Source: an uncultured Paracoccaceae bacterium (lineage in GTDB: Bacteria > Pseudomonadota > Alphaproteobacteria > Rhodobacterales > Rhodobacteraceae). From it: a stretch of DNA of 64,000 nt. The notes under the pieces were generated by a model. It was given only the letters and a program-made list of their open reading frames with translations, was not told the DNA's origin and did not search any database. The stretch spans positions 62,001-126,000 of the forward strand of contig CANNFA010000004.1 in the NCBI GenBank assembly GCA_947503765.1, read 5' to 3'. Positions 54,795 through 63,157 of the stretch are shown here, piece by piece. Every line of letters begins with the position of its first letter. Within the stretch, counting starts at the first letter, position 1. The position numbers and the translations under genes were made by a program.

Positions 54795-55865
54795 TTAATC
54801 CGCCAGCCGCATCCCGCTTTCGGGATCGAACAGGTGCAGAGCCGCCGGGTCGACCGACAGACGCTGCCGGTCGCCGGTGCCGAGATTCACCCGCTCGCGC
54901 AGCACCGCGCGGATGTCCGACGCGGTCTCTCCGCCGCTGCGGGCCGCCAGGGTCCGGTCCACGATATTCGCCAGCACATGGGTCTCGGGGCCCATCGGTT
55001 CGATCACCTGCACCTCGACCTCCAGCCCGGTATCGCCGCCGGCCATCGTGAACCCTTCGGGCCGCACGCCCACGATCACTGCACCTTCCCGCGTATCCAC
55101 CGGGATCGACAGGCCGCCAAGCGTCAGTCGCCCCGCCTCGATCCGGCCGTTCAGGAAACTCATCGCCGGAGAACCGATGAAGCCCGCGACGAACACGTTG
55201 TTCGGCCGGTCGTAGATGGCCAGCGGCGCGCCTTCCTGCTCGATCCGGCCGTCGCGCATCACCACGATCCGGTCGGCCATCGTCATCGCCTCGACCTGGT
55301 CGTGGGTGACATAGACCACCGTGTTCTTCAGCCGCGCGTGCAGCGCCTTGATCTCGGCCCGCATCGCCACGCGCAACTGTGCGTCGAGGTTCGACAGCGG
55401 CTCGTCGAACAGGAACAGGCGCGGCTCGCGCTGCAGCGCCCTGCCCATCGCCACGCGCTGGCGCTGCCCGCCCGACAATTCGCGCGGATAGCGGTCGAGA
55501 TAGGGGGTCAGGTTCAGAAGTTCGGCCGATTCCTCGACCTTGTCGCCCGCCTCGCCGCGCACCTTGGGGCCATAGGCGATATTCTCGCGCACGGTCATGT
55601 GCGGGAACAGCGCGTAGGACTGGAACACCATGGCCACGTCGCGTTTCTGCGGCGGCAGGTGTTCGACCCGGCCCTCGCCGATCCACATCTGCCCGCCCGA
55701 GACATCCTCCAGCCCGGCGATCATCCGCAGCAGCGTGGACTTGCCGCAGCCCGACGGGCCGACCAGCGCGACGAATTCACCATCCGAGATGTCCAGATCC
55801 AGCCCGTGGATCACCTGGACATGCCCGAACCGCTTGACCAGATCGCGGGTTTTGAGCGTTGCCAT
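54795..55865 (-). CDS. Carbohydrate ABC transporter ATPase (UgpC/MalK-like)
   Basis: 356 residues. Walker A GPSGCGKSTLLRMIAGLEDV, signature LSGGQRQRVAMGRALQREPR, Walker B LFLFDEPLSNLDAQLRVAM, and switch His in VVYVTHDQVEAMTMADR. The C-terminal TOBE region (from about 240) is as in MalK. Reads opposite to the binding protein and permeases, sharing a 136-base promoter region with them. Energises uptake of a sugar or polyol. Confidence 0.93.
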   Translation of the reverse strand: MATLKTRDLVKRFGHVQVIHGLDLDISDGEFVALVGPSGCGKSTLLRMIAGLEDVSGGQMWIGEGRVEHLPPQKRDVAMVFQSYALFPHMTVRENIAYGPKVRGEAGDKVEESAELLNLTPYLDRYPRELSGGQRQRVAMGRALQREPRLFLFDEPLSNLDAQLRVAMRAEIKALHARLKNTVVYVTHDQVEAMTMADRIVVMRDGRIEQEGAPLAIYDRPNNVFVAGFIGSPAMSFLNGRIEAGRLTLGGLSIPVDTREGAVIVGVRPEGFTMAGGDTGLEVEVQVIEPMGPETHVLANIVDRTLAARSGGETASDIRAVLRERVNLGTGDRQRLSVDPAALHLFDPESGMRLAD

Positions 55866-55923
55866 GGGATACCTTTCCGAAAACGGGCGAATGCGCCGGG
55901 ACCACTTTTCATTTGATACCTAA

Positions 55924-55942
55924 CCTGTATTCTCGATTCAGG
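55924..55942. promoter_or_regulatory. Imperfect palindrome, possible operator
   Basis: CCTGTAT (55924-55930), TCTCG, ATTCAGG (55936-55942), an inverted repeat with one mismatch in 7. It sits between the divergent ATPase and sugar-binding protein genes, where a LacI-type regulator would be expected. No regulator gene is in the window. Confidence 0.35.
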
Positions 55943-56001
55943 GCAATACGGGCGGACCCGCCCAACCAAGGGTTCGCCGCAAGGGAGGTTAAAGACCGAC
56001 G

Positions 56002-57228
56002 ATGAAACCGATTTTCCATCTTATGGGCAGCGCCGCGCTGCTTGGCCTTGCCGGCATGGCGCAGGCCGGCGACGTGCGTATCACCGTGGCCGAATACTCG
56101 TCCAAGACCGGGCCGTATTTCGACAAGATGGTCAGCCAGTTCGAGGAAGCGAACCCCGACATCAACGTCATCGTCGAGGTGACGCCGTGGGATGTGATGC
56201 TTCAGAAACTGACGACCGACATCGCCGGCAACGCCAATGCCGATCTGGCGATCATCGGCACCCGCTGGCTGCTGGACTTCGTGGAGCAGGACATCGCCGA
56301 GCCTCTGGACAGCTACATCGACGAGGATTTCCAGGCCCGGTTCATCGAGACCTTCCTCAGCCCGTCGCGGATGGACGGCCAGATCTACGGCCTGCCGGTC
56401 GCCGCCTCGGCGCGGGCGATGTATTACAACAAGTCCCTGTTCGAGGAGGCCGGCATCGACGGCCCGCCCGCGACCTGGGAAGAGCTGAAGGAAGATGCTG
56501 CCAAGATCTCGGCGCTGGGCGACGACATCGCCGGCTACGGTCTTCAGGGCAAGGAGATCGAGACCGACGTCTATTTCTACTATCCGATGTGGTCCTATGG
56601 CGGGTCGATCCTGGCCGACGACGGATCGTCCGGCTTCGGCTCTGACGCCGCGATCCAGGCGGCGACGATGTACAAGTCGCTGATCGACGCGGGCGTGACC
56701 CAGGACGGCCCCACCGCCTATAACCGCGAGGACGTGCAGAACCTGTTCAAGCAGGGCAAGGTCGGCATGATGATCACCGCGCCGTTCCTGGCATCGCAGA
56801 TCAAGGACGAGGCGCCAGACCTGAATTACGGCATCGCACCGATCCCGGCCGGGCCGGACGGCGATCGCGGCACCTATGGCGTGACCGATTCGATCATCAT
56901 GTTCGCCAATTCCGGCAACAAGGACGAGGCGTGGCAGTTCCTCGACTACCTGTTCACGCAAGAGCCGCGGTCCGAATTCACCCGCGGTGAAGGCTTCCTG
57001 CCGGTCAACAAGGCGGTGTCCGAAGAGCCCGCCTTTACCGAGAACGAGGATCTCAAGGTGTTCGCCAGCGTCCTGCCGGATGCACGGTTCGCCCCGGTCG
57101 TGACCGGCTGGGAAGAGATCGCCGACGTGATGTCCTCTGCCCTGCAGCGCGTCTATCTGGATCAGGCCACGCCCGAAGAGGCGATGACCCGCGCCGCGGA
57201 CGAGGCCAACCGGATCCTCGGCAAGTAA
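56002..57228 (+). CDS. Carbohydrate ABC transporter periplasmic binding protein
   Basis: 408 residues. Signal peptide MKPIFHLMGSAALLGLAGMA. SBP_bac_1 type: VAEYSSKTGPYFDKMVSQFE, NPDINVIVEVTPWDVMLQKL, GLPVAASARAMYYNKSLFEE, ETDVYFYYPMWSYGGSILAD, and the late GEGFLPVNKAVSEEPAF. The sugar is not told by sequence. GGGAGG precedes the ATG. Heads the operon with the two permeases, spaced by 3 bases from the first. Confidence 0.92.
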   Translation: MKPIFHLMGSAALLGLAGMAQAGDVRITVAEYSSKTGPYFDKMVSQFEEANPDINVIVEVTPWDVMLQKLTTDIAGNANADLAIIGTRWLLDFVEQDIAEPLDSYIDEDFQARFIETFLSPSRMDGQIYGLPVAASARAMYYNKSLFEEAGIDGPPATWEELKEDAAKISALGDDIAGYGLQGKEIETDVYFYYPMWSYGGSILADDGSSGFGSDAAIQAATMYKSLIDAGVTQDGPTAYNREDVQNLFKQGKVGMMITAPFLASQIKDEAPDLNYGIAPIPAGPDGDRGTYGVTDSIIMFANSGNKDEAWQFLDYLFTQEPRSEFTRGEGFLPVNKAVSEEPAFTENEDLKVFASVLPDARFAPVVTGWEEIADVMSSALQRVYLDQATPEEAMTRAADEANRILGK

Positions 57229-57231
57229 CCG

Positions 57232-58173
57232 ATGAACCAGGGCTCCGCCCCTCGTGCCGCCGCGGTTTCGCCCGCGGCGGCGCCCCCCCGCCGGGCGCGC
57301 CCGCTCGGCGGCGCTGTCGCCTATCTGCTGATCCTGCCCGCCTTTCTTCTGGCCGCGCTGATCGTGCTGTGGCCGCTGGCGACGATCACCAACATCTCGC
57401 TGCATGACGTGAACCGCTTCGGCCAGTTGCGCGGCTATTCCGGGCTGGCCAATTTCGCCGATCTGTGGCGCGACCCCGATTTCATCGCCACGCTGTGGCG
57501 CACCGCGGTCTGGACGATCGGGGTGGTCGGCGGAACGCTGATCCTGTCGATCCCCGTGGCGCTGGTGCTGAACCGCGATTTCTATGGCCGGGGTCTGGCG
57601 CGCATCATCATCATGCTGCCCTGGTCGGTATCGGTCACGATGACCGCCGTCGTCTGGCGCTGGGCGTTGAACGGCGAAAGCGGGCTGCTGAACTCGGCGC
57701 TGCGCGCGGTCGGCGTACTCGATCACAACGTGGTCTGGCTGGCCTCGGCCGCGACCGCGTTTCCGGTGCAGATCGGCATCGGCATCCTGGTGTCGATCCC
57801 GTTCACCGTGACCGTGTTCCTGGCCGGGTTGTCATCGGTCCCCGAAGACATCTACGAGGCCGCCGCGCTGGAAGGTGCCAGCGGCTGGCAGCAATTCCGC
57901 AGCCTGACCCTGCCGATGCTGCGCCCGTTCATCACGCTGGCCGTGGTGCTGAACGTGATCTACGTGTTCAATTCCTTCCCGATCATCTGGGTGCTGACCC
58001 AGGGCGGACCCGCCAATTCCACCGACATCCTGGTGACATACCTGTACAAGCTGGCCTTCCGCTTCGGCCAGATGGGCCAGGCAGCCGGCGTGTCGATCAT
58101 CATGTTCGCCATCCTTCTGGCCTTCACGCTGCTCTACGTGCGGCTGGTATCGCGCACGGAGACGCCGACATGA
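57232..58173 (+). CDS. Carbohydrate ABC transporter permease, MalF-like
   Basis: 313 residues, about six spans. [20 protein letters not shown], the [20 protein letters not shown] region, and the EAA loop [20 protein letters not shown]. Forms half of the channel. The stop overlaps the next ATG. Confidence 0.91.
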   Translation: MNQGSAPRAAAVSPAAAPPRRARPLGGAVAYLLILPAFLLAALIVLWPLATITNISLHDVNRFGQLRGYSGLANFADLWRDPDFIATLWRTAVWTIGVVGGTLILSIPVALVLNRDFYGRGLARIIIMLPWSVSVTMTAVVWRWALNGESGLLNSALRAVGVLDHNVVWLASAATAFPVQIGIGILVSIPFTVTVFLAGLSSVPEDIYEAAALEGASGWQQFRSLTLPMLRPFITLAVVLNVIYVFNSFPIIWVLTQGGPANSTDILVTYLYKLAFRFGQMGQAAGVSIIMFAILLAFTLLYVRLVSRTETPT

Positions 58174-58994
58174 ACACCAAGCTGCGCCGCACCCTTGTCG
58201 CATGGGCGCTGATGGGCCCGATCACGGTGGTGATCCTGTTCCCCTTCGCCGTCATGCTGGTCACGGCGCTGAAGCCGGCGGATGAAGTGCTTCAGCCGCA
58301 TTGGTGGCCGCGGAGCCCGCAATGGTCGAACTTCGTTGCCATGTGGGACGCGACCAATTTCGGCCCTGCCCTGTTCAACTCGCTGGTGGTGTCGGGCTTT
58401 TCCACCCTGATCGCCGTGGCGGTCAGCATTCCCGCCGCCTATGCGCTGGCGCGGATGCCGTTCCGCGGCAAGGGCGCGTTCCGGCAATTCCTGCTGATCA
58501 GCCAGATGCTGTCGCCCATCGTGCTGGTGCTGGGGCTGTTCCAGCTTGTCGTGTCGCTGGGGCTTCTGGATACGCGGCTGTCGATCGTGCTGGTCTATGC
58601 CGCCTTTGCCATCGCCTTTGCGACATGGCTGCTGCAATCCTATTTCGCGACCATTCCGCGCGATCTCGAGGAAGCCGCCTGGGTGGAGGGCGCAAGCCGC
58701 GCCAAGGCGGTGCGCACCGTGTTCCTGCCGCTGGCCCTGCCGGCCGTGGCCGTCACCTGCATCTTCACCTTCGTTCAGGCGTGGAACGAATTCGTGCTGG
58801 CCCTGACGCTGCTGCGCAGCACCGAAAGCTATACGCTGCCGATCCAGATATTCTCGCTCGTGGCCGGGCGCTACACGATCGAATGGCACTATGTCATGGC
58901 CGCCGCACTGGTGGCGACGATCCCGGTCGCCATCGTCTTTGCCGCGATGCAGCGCCACCTGGTGCGCGGGCTTGCGGCGGGGGCGGTGAAGTAG
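58170..58994 (+). CDS. Carbohydrate ABC transporter permease, MalG-like
   Basis: 274 residues. [39 protein letters not shown] and the EAA loop [40 protein letters not shown] near the end. Partner of the preceding permease, coupled by ATGA. Completes the operon. Confidence 0.91.
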   Translation: MNTKLRRTLVAWALMGPITVVILFPFAVMLVTALKPADEVLQPHWWPRSPQWSNFVAMWDATNFGPALFNSLVVSGFSTLIAVAVSIPAAYALARMPFRGKGAFRQFLLISQMLSPIVLVLGLFQLVVSLGLLDTRLSIVLVYAAFAIAFATWLLQSYFATIPRDLEEAAWVEGASRAKAVRTVFLPLALPAVAVTCIFTFVQAWNEFVLALTLLRSTESYTLPIQIFSLVAGRYTIEWHYVMAAALVATIPVAIVFAAMQRHLVRGLAAGAVK

Positions 58995-59042
58995 GCCGGG
59001 GCAGAGCGTAACTGCCAAAGGCGCGGCCGTAGCCGGGCGGGT

Positions 59043-59163
59043 GCCTGCCCGTCGGGATGGCGCCGCCACGGATGAGCGGCGCGGTTTATTCCTGCCAGGC
59101 CGGTACACAATAAGAGCTGCGCAAGCCGATGGCCAAAGCGCCAGCCCGCCGGGACGGGCAGGC
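59043..59163. repeat. 11-bp inverted repeat pair in intergenic spacer
   Basis: GCCTGCCCGTC (59043-59053) and GACGGGCAGGC (59153-59163) are perfect inverted copies about 100 bases apart, within the 219-base spacer between the permease and map genes. The spacer also has a GGCGCC-TTC-GGCGC hairpin near 59176-59190, oriented so it could end either transcript. No gene seen in the spacer. Confidence 0.45.
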
Positions 59164-59213
59164 GCTCGCCCGGCGCCTTCGGCGCTATTCGGGCGAAAGG
59201 GGCGGCGACGCCC

Positions 59214-60026
59214 TCACCCCCAGGTCGGGTGAAACAGCCCGCCGGGCGACAGGGTGAAAATCTCTGCCCCGTCGGCCGTCACGCCAACCGAATGCTCGAA
59301 CTGCGCCGACAGGCTCTTGTCACGGGTCACGGCCGTCCAGTCATCGGCAAGCACCTTGGTCTCGGGACGGCCAAGGTTGACCATCGGCTCGATGGTAAAG
59401 AACATCCCCTCTTCCAGCACCGGCCCGGTGCCGGGGCGGCCGTAATGCAGCACGTTGGGCGGTGCGTGGAACACCCGGCCCAGCCCGTGACCGCAGAAAT
59501 CGCGCACCACGGACATCCGGTGCGCTTCCACGAAACTCTGGATCGCGTGGCCGATATCGCCGAACGTGTTGCCGGGCCGCACCGCCTCTATGCCCTTGAA
59601 CAGCGCGTCATGGGTCACCTCGATCAGCCGCTCGGCCTTGCGGGGCAGCTTGCCGGCGACATACATCCGGCTGGTATCGCCGAACCAGCCATCGACGATC
59701 ACCGTGACGTCGATGTTCAGGATATCGCCATCCTTCAGCTTCTTGTCGCCGGGGATGCCGTGGCACACGACATGGTTGACGCTGATGCAACTGGCATGGC
59801 GATAGCCCTTGTAGCCAATGGTGGCAGAGGTCGCGCCCGCCTCCTCGACCATGCGGGTGATCGCGGTGTCGATCTCTGCGGTGGTGCGGCCCACATCGAC
59901 CAGCGGCGCGACATCGTCGAGAATCCGCGCCGCAAGCCGCCCGGCCGCATGCATTCCCGCGAAATCGGCCGGCTCATGGATGCGGATGCCGTCCTTGGTC
60001 AGATGTCCCCGGCTGCTGTCGTCCAC
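59214..60026 (-). CDS. map: Methionine aminopeptidase type I
   Basis: 270 residues from GTG 60026 (GGAGC before it); an ATG at 60098 is a longer alternative. Removes the starter methionine. Metal ligands appear in DILNIDVTVIVDGWFGDTSR (two Asp), DFCGHGLGRVFHAPPN (His), FFTIEPMVNLG (Glu) and AQFEHSVGVT (Glu). CISVNHVVCHGIPGDKKL is the usual substrate loop. Single gene with no close partner on its strand. Confidence 0.95.
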   Translation of the reverse strand: MDDSSRGHLTKDGIRIHEPADFAGMHAAGRLAARILDDVAPLVDVGRTTAEIDTAITRMVEEAGATSATIGYKGYRHASCISVNHVVCHGIPGDKKLKDGDILNIDVTVIVDGWFGDTSRMYVAGKLPRKAERLIEVTHDALFKGIEAVRPGNTFGDIGHAIQSFVEAHRMSVVRDFCGHGLGRVFHAPPNVLHYGRPGTGPVLEEGMFFTIEPMVNLGRPETKVLADDWTAVTRDKSLSAQFEHSVGVTADGAEIFTLSPGGLFHPTWG

Positions 60027-60161
60027 GCCACGCTCCGTCGTCTGGAATTTCCCGCTACATAAGGTAAGAGCCGCGCGCAGACCAGACCAAGACGGCATTT
60101 GCGACCCCGTGCCGCCATGCTACGCTTTGGCCTTGATCATTTCAAACCACGGACCCGTTTC

Positions 60162-60803
60162 ATGCACCCCGCCCTGCCCGCCGCCATTCTCGCGGCCGCC
60201 CTTGCCGCGCTGCCGCCCGCCATCGCCGCCGCCGATGCCTGCCGGGACGAGATCGCCGCGCTCTACGATGCGGGCGGCGCGCTCGACCCGTTCGCGCGGC
60301 CGCCGCACCGCCAGCATGTGCGCGAATTCGGCGCGGACGGCGCGGAATTGCGCGTCGGACTCAACCTGTTCGAAACGCCGCTGCGCACCATCGCCGGCAT
60401 ACCGGCCGAATCGCAGTTCACCATGGCGGTGGAGAGCGATCTCTGGAACGGGCCATCCATCGAAGGCCCGTGGCAAAAGCTCGACTTCCAGGCACCCGAA
60501 GGGCGCGGCGACGCGATGCGCGCCTCGATGGAGGAAGAGCGCGCCAACCTGACCGACACCGAATGTCACGGCCCGGATGCGGACGGGCTGCTGCATTACA
60601 CCTACCGCACCCGCACCGACCCCGACAGCAACGACGTGTTCTACGGTGCGCTGAGCGATCTGTGGATCGACCCCGAGACCGGGCAGGCGATGCGGATGGA
60701 GAAGACCGAGTTCGTCAATTCCTGGACCGAGGGCATCGCGCCGGGGCGGCAGGAGATCACGTTCGAGTATGACGGCAACATCCGCGTCACGCCGCCGGAG
60801 TGA
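60162..60803 (+). CDS. Exported protein of unknown function
   Basis: 213 residues. Signal peptide MHPALPAAILAAALAALPPA (cut near AAADA). The mature body has ACRDEIAALYDAGGALDPFA, PHRQHVREFGADGAELRVG, and YTYRTRTDPDSNDVFYGALS with WIDPETGQAMRMEKTEF. One Cys is conserved near the mature N-terminus and another in DTECHGPD. No family recognised; a periplasmic carrier-like (LolA or DUF-type) fold is possible but not shown. Convergent with sfsA by 9 bases. Confidence 0.65.
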   Translation: MHPALPAAILAAALAALPPAIAAADACRDEIAALYDAGGALDPFARPPHRQHVREFGADGAELRVGLNLFETPLRTIAGIPAESQFTMAVESDLWNGPSIEGPWQKLDFQAPEGRGDAMRASMEEERANLTDTECHGPDADGLLHYTYRTRTDPDSNDVFYGALSDLWIDPETGQAMRMEKTEFVNSWTEGIAPGRQEITFEYDGNIRVTPPE

Positions 60804-60812
60804 TCGCGCCCG

Positions 60813-61517
60813 TCACGTCACCAGCGGCAGCGGCCCGGCCAGCGTCACGCCCTCGGGCGTGATGGCACAGCTCAGACAGATCGCCGCGACCCCCGCCGCC
60901 CGCGCGCGTTCGAACGCATCCGCATAGGCCGGGTCGATATCGGCCGCGATCGCCACCCTGCGTGCATCCGTGCGCTGTACCAGGAACAGCACCGCCGCGC
61001 GGTGGCCGGCCGCCACCATCGCGGCCAGGTCGTCCATGTGCCTCGCGCCGCGCGTCGTCACCGTGTCGGGAAACTCGGCCAGCCCCGGCCGGCGCATCAG
61101 CGTCACCGATTTCACCTCGACATAGGTATCCGGCCCGCCGCCGCCCGTCAGAAGAAAGTCCACCCGGCTTTTCTGCCCGTAGGCCACCTCGGCGCGCACC
61201 GCGTCATGGCCGTCCAGCCCCGGAACCTGCCCCGCCAGAAGCGCCGCCCCCACAAGCCGGTTCGGCAGCGCCGTGTCGATCCCGGTGAAATGCCCGCCGG
61301 GATGTTCCACCAGCCGCCAGCCGAAGCGCAGCTTCTTTCGCGGATCGTCGTTCGGCTCCAGCCAGATGCGGGTGCCCGGATCGGCCAGCCCGGCCATGCT
61401 GCCGGGGTTGGGACAATGCGCCACCACCTCTGTCCCGTCCTCCAGCCGCACATCCGCGAGGAACCGCTTGTAGCGGCGGATCAGGCGGGCGGGGAGGAGG
61501 GGCGCGGCGAACTTCAT
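60813..61517 (-). CDS. sfsA: SfsA family protein (putative DNA/RNA nuclease)
   Basis: 234 residues. FAAPLLPARLIRRYKRFLAD, HCPNPGSMAGLADPGTRIWL, the SRVDFLLTGGGGPDTYVEVK core with Asp and Glu-x-Lys residues of the PD-(D/E)xK fold, and VTLMRRPGLAEFPDTVTTRG. SfsA was first linked to sugar fermentation; nuclease activity is the more recent family view. Divergent from the CinA-like gene. Confidence 0.92.
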   Translation of the reverse strand: MKFAAPLLPARLIRRYKRFLADVRLEDGTEVVAHCPNPGSMAGLADPGTRIWLEPNDDPRKKLRFGWRLVEHPGGHFTGIDTALPNRLVGAALLAGQVPGLDGHDAVRAEVAYGQKSRVDFLLTGGGGPDTYVEVKSVTLMRRPGLAEFPDTVTTRGARHMDDLAAMVAAGHRAAVLFLVQRTDARRVAIAADIDPAYADAFERARAAGVAAICLSCAITPEGVTLAGPLPLVT

Positions 61518-61600
61518 GCGCCCTGCCTTACACGCGCCATGGAAATCCTCTAGAAGAATCTGGTTCGATGTTCAGGCTCCGCCGCCACGAAGGAGACCCC

Positions 61601-62326
61601 ATGCCAAACCCCACCGCCGCAATGCTTGTGATCGGCGACGAGATCCTGTCGGGCCGCACCCGCGACGCCAACATGCACCACCTTGCCGGGGCGCTGACCG
61701 CAGCGGGGATCGACCTGCGCGAGGTGCGTGTCGTGCCCGACGATCACGCCGCCATCGTCACCGCGATCACGGCGCTGAAACCTGCGTTCCACCACGTCTT
61801 CACCTCGGGCGGGATCGGTCCGACCCATGACGACATCACCGCCGATGCCATCGCGGATGCGTTCGAAGTGCCGATCGGCGTGCGGGACGATGCCCGCGCG
61901 ATCCTGAGCGCGCATTACGACCGCAACGGAACCGAGCTGAACGCCGCCCGCCTGCGCATGGCCCGGATCCCGGACGGCGCCGCGCTGATCGAGAACCCGA
62001 TCTCCGCCGCGCCCGGCTTCACGCTTGGCAATGTGCATGTCATGGCCGGCGTGCCCGCGATCTTCAATGCCATGGTCGAAAGCGTTCTGCCCATGCTGAC
62101 CGGCGGCGCACCGATGCTGTCGCGCACCCTGCGGGTGGACCGCGCCGAGGGCGAGGTGGCCGACGTGCTGCGCGAGCATGCCATGCGCAACCCGGACCTG
62201 TCCTTCGGCTCCTACCCGTTCCATCTGAACGGCCGGTTCGGCACCAACCTCGTGATCCGGGGCAGCGACGGCGCGGCCCTGGACCGGGCCGCGGACGCGC
62301 TGAGCGCCGCGCTGGACGGCGCGTGA
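61601..62326 (+). CDS. Molybdopterin-binding protein, CinA N-terminal type
   Basis: 241 residues, MoCF_biosynth fold. AAMLVIGDEILSGRTRDANM, TSGGIGPTHDDITADAIADA and GVPAIFNAMVESVLPMLTGG match the CinA N-terminal domain. The C-terminal NMN deamidase domain of full-length CinA is absent. AAGGAG leads the ATG. Role is uncertain (nucleotide pyrophosphatase or pterin binding). GTGA overlap with the next gene. Confidence 0.85.
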   Translation: MPNPTAAMLVIGDEILSGRTRDANMHHLAGALTAAGIDLREVRVVPDDHAAIVTAITALKPAFHHVFTSGGIGPTHDDITADAIADAFEVPIGVRDDARAILSAHYDRNGTELNAARLRMARIPDGAALIENPISAAPGFTLGNVHVMAGVPAIFNAMVESVLPMLTGGAPMLSRTLRVDRAEGEVADVLREHAMRNPDLSFGSYPFHLNGRFGTNLVIRGSDGAALDRAADALSAALDGA

Positions 62327-63072
62327 CACGGCCCGCCGCGCCGGAGCTGTTTCGCGCAATGGACGCCACCTGGCCGCCCGCGCGCCTGTTCCGCCTTGGC
62401 CCCTGGTGCCTGCGCGATGGCGCTGGCGGTGGGCAGCGCGTTTCGGCTGCCACGGCCGAGGGGCCGGTGCAACGGCCCGACATCGCCGCGGCCGAGGATG
62501 CGATGCGCGCCATGGAGCAGACGCCGCTGTTCATGCTGCGCGAGGGCGAGGAAGCGCTCGACAGCCTGCTGGCGGCGGAGGGCTATGCGCTGCACGATCC
62601 CGTCGCGCTTTACACCGCGCCGATCACGCTTCTGACCAGCAAGCCGGTGCCGCCCGTTTCCGCCTTCACGATCTGGCCGCCCCTCGCCATTCAGTACGAC
62701 CTCTGGACCGCCGCCGGTATCGGGGCGCCCCGCCAGGCGGTCATGGCCCGTGCGGCAGGCCCGAAAACCGCGGTCCTGGCGCGTCAGAACGATCGCCCCG
62801 CGGGCACGGCCTTTGCCGCCTGTGACGGGAAAACCGCAATGGTTCACGCGATAGAGACGGTGCCGAGCCTGCGCCGTCTCGGCGTCGGTACCAACATGCT
62901 GCGGGCAGCCGCGCATTGGGCACAAGATCAGGGGATGACGACCCTGGCCTTGGCAGTCACCCGCGCAAATGACGCTGCGTGCGGACTCTATTCTTCCCTT
63001 GGGATGCAGGTTGCCGGATACTATCATTACAGAATAAAACAAGGCCGGGAACCGGCCACGGAGCAGTCTTGA
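62323..63072 (+). CDS. GNAT family N-acetyltransferase
   Basis: 249 residues, GTG start overlapping the previous stop. The C-terminal half has a GNAT acetyl-CoA site: VPSLRRLGVGTNMLRAAAHW, followed by TLALAVTRANDAACGLYSSLG and YYHYRIKQ. The N-terminal half (about 1-120) is less conserved. Substrate unknown. Coupling with the CinA-like gene does not explain it. Confidence 0.82.
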   Translation: MTRPAAPELFRAMDATWPPARLFRLGPWCLRDGAGGGQRVSAATAEGPVQRPDIAAAEDAMRAMEQTPLFMLREGEEALDSLLAAEGYALHDPVALYTAPITLLTSKPVPPVSAFTIWPPLAIQYDLWTAAGIGAPRQAVMARAAGPKTAVLARQNDRPAGTAFAACDGKTAMVHAIETVPSLRRLGVGTNMLRAAAHWAQDQGMTTLALAVTRANDAACGLYSSLGMQVAGYYHYRIKQGREPATEQS

Positions 63073-63157
63073 CAGATCTCAACCAGCCCGCGGCGATGCG
63101 CAGCCGTGACAGAACCTTCTGCCTCATGCGCGCGAGTGCCGGCGGCCCGGCGATCCG

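Noticed and set aside
61548-61562. A second Irr-like box (TCTAGAAGAATCTGG) between sfsA and the CinA-like gene
   Set aside because: Only the left half fits; the right half has several mismatches.
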